Made by a program: the position numbers and the translations under genes
From: Candidatus Nitrosopumilus sp.
Lineage (GTDB): Archaea > Thermoproteota > Nitrososphaeria > Nitrososphaerales > Nitrosopumilaceae
DNA length: 6,643 bases
Assembly (NCBI GenBank): GCA_029860565.1
Contig: JAOUAY010000068.1
Coordinates: 1 to 6,643, forward strand
Direction: 5' to 3'
Shown here: positions 4,535 to 6,643 of the stretch, one piece after another
How positions within the stretch are numbered: position 1 is the first letter of the stretch
Layout of the letters: each line of letters starts with the position of its first letter
The notes under the pieces: model-generated
Database searches by the model: none
What the model saw: the letters and a program-made list of their open reading frames with translations, nothing else
Told to the model about the DNA's origin: nothing

Positions 4535-4813
4535 ATGAACGCACAAGTGATCACTTCTGAGACCAAAGAAATCAGTCTTTCAATCACTGAAACTGATATA
4601 GGAATTTTATACATAATTCAGCATGAGCTATTAAAAGCATCTAATGTTGATTTTGCAGGTGTTATTGTAAAACACCCTCTTACCAACGAGTGTTGGATGA
4701 GAATTAATTCTAGTTCAAAACCACTGGGAGAAATTAAAAAAGCAACAGAATCAGCAATAAAGATTGCAGAAGAGTTCAAACAATTATTTAATTCCAAAAT
4801 CAAGGTAAACTAG
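4535..4813 (+). CDS. rpo11: DNA-directed RNA polymerase subunit Rpo11 (RpoL), 92 aa
   Basis: The protein matches Rpo11, the archaeal homologue of Rpb11, which pairs with Rpo3 to form the assembly platform of RNA polymerase. The helix-strand core is visible: ETDIGILYIIQHELLKASN (19-37), then VDFAGVIVKHPLTNECWMRIN (38-58) with the family FAG..V.HPL pattern. A long C-terminal helix, LGEIKKATESAIKIAEEFKQLF (64-85), packs against Rpo3. Length is typical. One deviation is that the usual HTLGN segment of Rpb11 proteins is replaced by TDIGILY, so the fold is kept while this signature is lost. It starts an information-processing cluster: tfs follows after one base. Confidence 0.85.
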   Translation: MNAQVITSETKEISLSITETDIGILYIIQHELLKASNVDFAGVIVKHPLTNECWMRINSSSKPLGEIKKATESAIKIAEEFKQLFNSKIKVN

Positions 4814-4814
4814 A

Positions 4815-5132
4815 TTGAAATTTTGCCCCAAATGTGAGGTCAAATTAAAAAATAGTGATTCTGGACTTCAATGTCCTCAATGTAATTACACTGAAGGACA
4901 AAAAGAAAAACCTGCAAAAAAAATCACTAACGTAGAAGAACCTGATTTTTCCCTTCTTGCTTTTGAAGAAAATGAAGGAGATGAATCTTTACCAACAGTC
5001 AAAATAGAATGTGAAAAATGTGGTCATGGTGAAGCAGTTGGATGGATGTTTCAAACTAGAAGTGCAGATGAGCCTACAACCAGATTTTATCGTTGCCAGA
5101 AATGCAAATACACTTGGCGTGATTACACATAA
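4815..5132 (+). CDS. tfs: Transcription factor S, archaeal TFIIS/RPB9-like transcript cleavage factor (105 aa)
   Basis: TFS rescues backtracked RNA polymerase by stimulating cleavage of the nascent transcript. The N-terminal zinc ribbon uses Cys4, Cys7, Cys20 and Cys23. A linker with an acidic stretch (41-58) leads to the C-terminal ribbon with Cys66, Cys69, Cys94 and Cys97. The hairpin QTRSADEPTTRFYRC (80-94) carries the invariant Asp85-Glu86 pair that reaches the polymerase active site, so it should be cleavage-competent rather than an inhibitory paralogue. Length is normal. The start is a TTG at 4815. It is the only possible start, since an in-frame TAA lies at 4806-4808 and the first zinc Cys is residue 4. 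AGGT at 4803-4806 may act as a weak ribosome binding site. The gene follows the rpo11 stop by one base, so the two are almost certainly co-transcribed. Confidence 0.95.
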   Translation: MKFCPKCEVKLKNSDSGLQCPQCNYTEGQKEKPAKKITNVEEPDFSLLAFEENEGDESLPTVKIECEKCGHGEAVGWMFQTRSADEPTTRFYRCQKCKYTWRDYT

Positions 5133-5140
5133 CGTTTAAC
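5133..5140 (+). promoter_or_regulatory. Possible TATA box of the PCNA gene
   Basis: CGTTTAAC just behind the tfs stop codon lies about 30 bp before the TTG at 5167, suitable for a leaderless transcript. A second AT-rich element, CTTATAG at 5146-5152, is probably too close (about 18 bp). PCNA may thus be transcribed both from here and by read-through from rpo11-tfs. Confidence 0.35.
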
Positions 5141-5166
5141 TGGAACTTATAGTCAAGAAAATTGAT

Positions 5167-5913
5167 TTGACTTTTGGAGCAAAAACAAGTGGTTCAGATG
5201 ATCTAAAAGCTATCATCTCTGCAATATCCACGCTTGTTGAAGAAGCAACTTTTGTTGCAACAGCTGAAGGAATTACTTTTAGAGGAATGGATCCATCACA
5301 TGTTGCTCTTATTGATATATCCTGGCCTAATTCTGCATTTGAAAAATATGAATGTGATAGTGATATTAAATTTGGAGTAAGAATTGATGAATTTTCAAAA
5401 CTTATCAAAAGAGCAGATAAAAAAGACAGTATAGAGATTAGTATCTCTGAACAAAATATGTTACTTGTAACAGTAGGAAAAAATAAAAAATATAAAATGC
5501 GTTTAATTGAAAGTTCTGCAACTGATACTCCACTACCAAAAATTCCATATGATTCAAAAATCATTCTAACTTCTTCCAAGTTTGACAAGATTCTTGGTGA
5601 TGTACAGGTTGTATCTGACTATCTTACAATACATACATTTGATTCAAAAGGAGACTTTTCAGGAAAAGGTGATTCTGGTGAAGTTGTAATTGATCTAGAT
5701 AAAGACGATGGTGATATTGAAGAAATTTCCTCAAAAGAAGACAGTGAAGGTACTTACAGCCTTGAATATCTAAATCCAGTAGTAAAAGCTGTAGGATCTA
5801 ATGCAGGCTCAATTACATGTGAATTTTCAAGTGCAAAACCCCTTAGAATTGAATTCAAAGTGGCAAATATTGGTAGAATTCACTTTTACTTGGCTCCACG
5901 CGTAGAAAGTTAA
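5167..5913 (+). CDS. pcn: DNA polymerase sliding clamp PCNA (248 aa)
   Basis: This is the homotrimeric sliding clamp that encircles DNA and tethers polymerase, FEN1, ligase and other PIP-box proteins. Length is standard. Family landmarks are ITFRGMDPSHVALIDI (36-51), the basic segment LIKRADKKD (79-87) facing DNA, and the interdomain connecting loop around ESSATDTPLPKIPYD (115-129), which forms one side of the PIP-box pocket. An acidic surface loop DLDKDDGDIEE (176-186), the second-domain YSLEYLNPVVKAV (197-209) and the C-terminal strand with FYLAPRVES (240-248) follow. All elements are intact and no second PCNA is in the window, consistent with a homotrimer. The start is TTG at 5167, giving MTFGAKTSG; the first in-frame ATG is Met41, which would delete the first strands. 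It lies 34 bp after tfs and 35 bp before the aspartate kinase. Confidence 0.95.
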   Translation: MTFGAKTSGSDDLKAIISAISTLVEEATFVATAEGITFRGMDPSHVALIDISWPNSAFEKYECDSDIKFGVRIDEFSKLIKRADKKDSIEISISEQNMLLVTVGKNKKYKMRLIESSATDTPLPKIPYDSKIILTSSKFDKILGDVQVVSDYLTIHTFDSKGDFSGKGDSGEVVIDLDKDDGDIEEISSKEDSEGTYSLEYLNPVVKAVGSNAGSITCEFSSAKPLRIEFKVANIGRIHFYLAPRVES

Positions 5914-5916
5914 AGC

Positions 5917-5940
5917 ATTTAAAGATTAACTAGTTCAGGT
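5917..5940 (+). promoter_or_regulatory. 5' region of the aspartate kinase gene: TATA-like box, palindrome and weak SD
   Basis: ATTTAAAG at 5917-5924 is centred about 29 bp before the TTG at 5949 and can act as a TATA box. AACTAGTT (5928-5935) is an 8-bp palindrome between the box and the start. AGGT at 5937-5940 ends eight bases before the TTG and could act as a weak Shine-Dalgarno site if the gene is read from a PCNA transcript. Confidence 0.35.
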
Positions 5941-5948
5941 ATTTTAAA

Positions 5949-6643
5949 TTGAGATTTGTAATAAAATATGGTGGAACATCAATTTCTACCGCAAAAGATG
6001 TTCGTGTTATAGCTAAACATCTTAACCTATTATCAAAAAAACATAAAATTGTGATTGTTTGTTCCGCAATAAGCGGAACAACTGATGATCTTTTAGAAAT
6101 TTCTGAATCTATAAAAAAAGAAAATAAATCAAAAGCTGAACAACTTGCATCAAAGATTATCAATAGACATAAACAATTGGCAAAACAAACTATCAAAAAA
6201 TTAGATGTACAAAAAAAATTACTAGCAAAATTTGATCAAGACTTTACTGAACTACTTGCTCTAATTGATGGAATGGTGTTACTTGGTGAGGTTACACCAA
6301 GAACGATGGACTATCTAATTTCATTTGGTGAAAGATTGTCAATCAAATTAGTTTCATCAGCAATTAATGATTTAGGAATAAAATCAATTCCTCTAACTGG
6401 TAAGGAAGTAGGAATTGTAACTGATTCTAATTTTGGTGAGTCTAAACCACTAATGGATACCACCAGATTAAGAGTATCAAAAACAATAGATGCTTTATTC
6501 TTAAAGAAAACAATTCCTGTTGTTGGAGGATTTGCGGGTGCTGATCAACATGGACATGTAACTACATTTGGTAGAGGTGGTTCTGATTATTCTGCTACAA
6601 CTATTGGTTCTTGCATTAAAGCAAATGAAATTTGGTTGATGAG
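5949..6643 (+). CDS. Aspartate kinase, N-terminal catalytic part (3' end cut by window)
   Basis: Aspartate kinase phosphorylates L-aspartate with ATP, the first step toward lysine, threonine and methionine. The 231 codons present cover most of the amino-acid kinase domain: KYGGTS (6-11) binds phosphate, VCSAISGTTDDL (37-48) matches the VSAMxGxTD segment, and SFGERLS (125-131) is the substrate-binding signature. GGFAGADQHGHVTTFGRGGSDYSAT (193-217) is the nucleotide-binding and aspartate-binding region. The C-terminal ACT regulatory domains, which would tell whether it is feedback-inhibited, lie beyond the window. The start is TTG at 5949. An in-frame TAG at 5931-5933 leaves no other choice, and the KxGGTS motif sits at the usual distance. 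It is probably cytoplasmic and may be partly co-transcribed with pcn, 35 bp upstream. Confidence 0.93.
   Translation, partial: MRFVIKYGGTSISTAKDVRVIAKHLNLLSKKHKIVIVCSAISGTTDDLLEISESIKKENKSKAEQLASKIINRHKQLAKQTIKKLDVQKKLLAKFDQDFTELLALIDGMVLLGEVTPRTMDYLISFGERLSIKLVSSAINDLGIKSIPLTGKEVGIVTDSNFGESKPLMDTTRLRVSKTIDALFLKKTIPVVGGFAGADQHGHVTTFGRGGSDYSATTIGSCIKANEIWLM
6059..6081 (+). other. Perfect 9-bp hairpin inside the aspartate kinase gene
   Basis: TTGTTCCGC (6059-6067), a five-base loop AATAA (6068-6072) and GCGGAACAA (6073-6081) form an uninterrupted inverted repeat with a GC-rich core in otherwise AT-rich DNA. It encodes the conserved VCSAISGTT segment, so part of the symmetry may come from protein constraint. 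No T-run follows, so it is not a terminator. Any role in RNA structure is inference. Confidence 0.4.

Noticed and set aside
5136..5588. Long minus-strand open frame of 150 codons
   Set aside because: It lies opposite pcn, which is certain. The composition (Ser/Ile/Phe rich) is typical of an antisense frame.
5930..6196. Minus-strand open frame of 88 codons, and a shorter one at 4618-4803
   Set aside because: They are antisense to the aspartate kinase and rpo11 genes respectively, with no independent support.
1..6643. Mobile elements, CRISPR arrays, tRNA or rRNA genes, toxin-antitoxin or restriction systems
   Set aside because: I saw no transposase or integrase motifs, no repeated spacer arrays, no cloverleaf or rRNA sequence, and no defence-type domains. 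The window reads as ordinary chromosomal backbone.

Overview
The window is a compact, strongly AT-rich stretch of archaeal chromosome. It carries an archaeal-type RNA polymerase subunit (Rpo11), an archaeal transcript-cleavage factor (TFS) and PCNA. Most 5' regions hold a TATA-like box 22-30 bp before the start codon and no Shine-Dalgarno site, which suggests leaderless mRNAs. Together with a stand-alone Lrp/AsnC ligand-binding domain and a 2[4Fe-4S]-type ferredoxin, this points to a Nitrosopumilus-like ammonia-oxidising thaumarchaeon (Nitrososphaerota). That assignment rests on recognising the proteins, not on a database search.

Layout. On the minus strand at 1-178 is the N-terminal part of a ferredoxin. 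Its upstream region (194-292) holds a TATA box and two 14-bp near-identical direct repeats exactly 20 bp apart. At 293-913 (minus) is a RecA/RadB-like protein with an eroded P-loop. It is divergent, across only 26 bp, from a class V aminotransferase (940-2091, plus) that resembles SufS but lacks the desulfurase cysteine loop. Tail-to-tail with the aminotransferase, overlapping by 6 bp, is a lone Lrp/AsnC RAM domain (2086-2358, minus). Divergent from that is a cyclase/kynurenine-formamidase-family metal hydrolase (2420-3070, plus), followed by a DUSP23/VHZ-like dual-specificity phosphatase (3110-3604, plus) with its own promoter.

At 3606-3915 on the minus strand are two short genes that are easy to miss. 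They are adjacent, encode 48 and 50 residues, and align with each other without gaps. Upstream of them is a 178-residue protein of unknown function (3947-4483, minus). The last third of the window is an information-processing cluster on the plus strand: rpo11 (4535-4813), tfs (4815-5132) and pcn (5167-5913), followed by the start of an aspartate kinase (5949 to the window end). Three of these four genes use TTG starts.

How the genes work together. Rpo11, TFS and PCNA form a plausible co-expressed transcription/replication unit, with tfs only one base after rpo11. The other genes are mostly single transcription units with their own TATA boxes. I see no mobile element, CRISPR array, tRNA or rRNA. 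No complete new defence or metabolic system is evident. The least explained parts are the tandem microprotein pair with its 178-residue neighbour, the P-loop-less RecA-like protein, the phosphatase with Ala in place of the usual Ser/Thr after the P-loop Arg, and the repeat pair in front of the ferredoxin.
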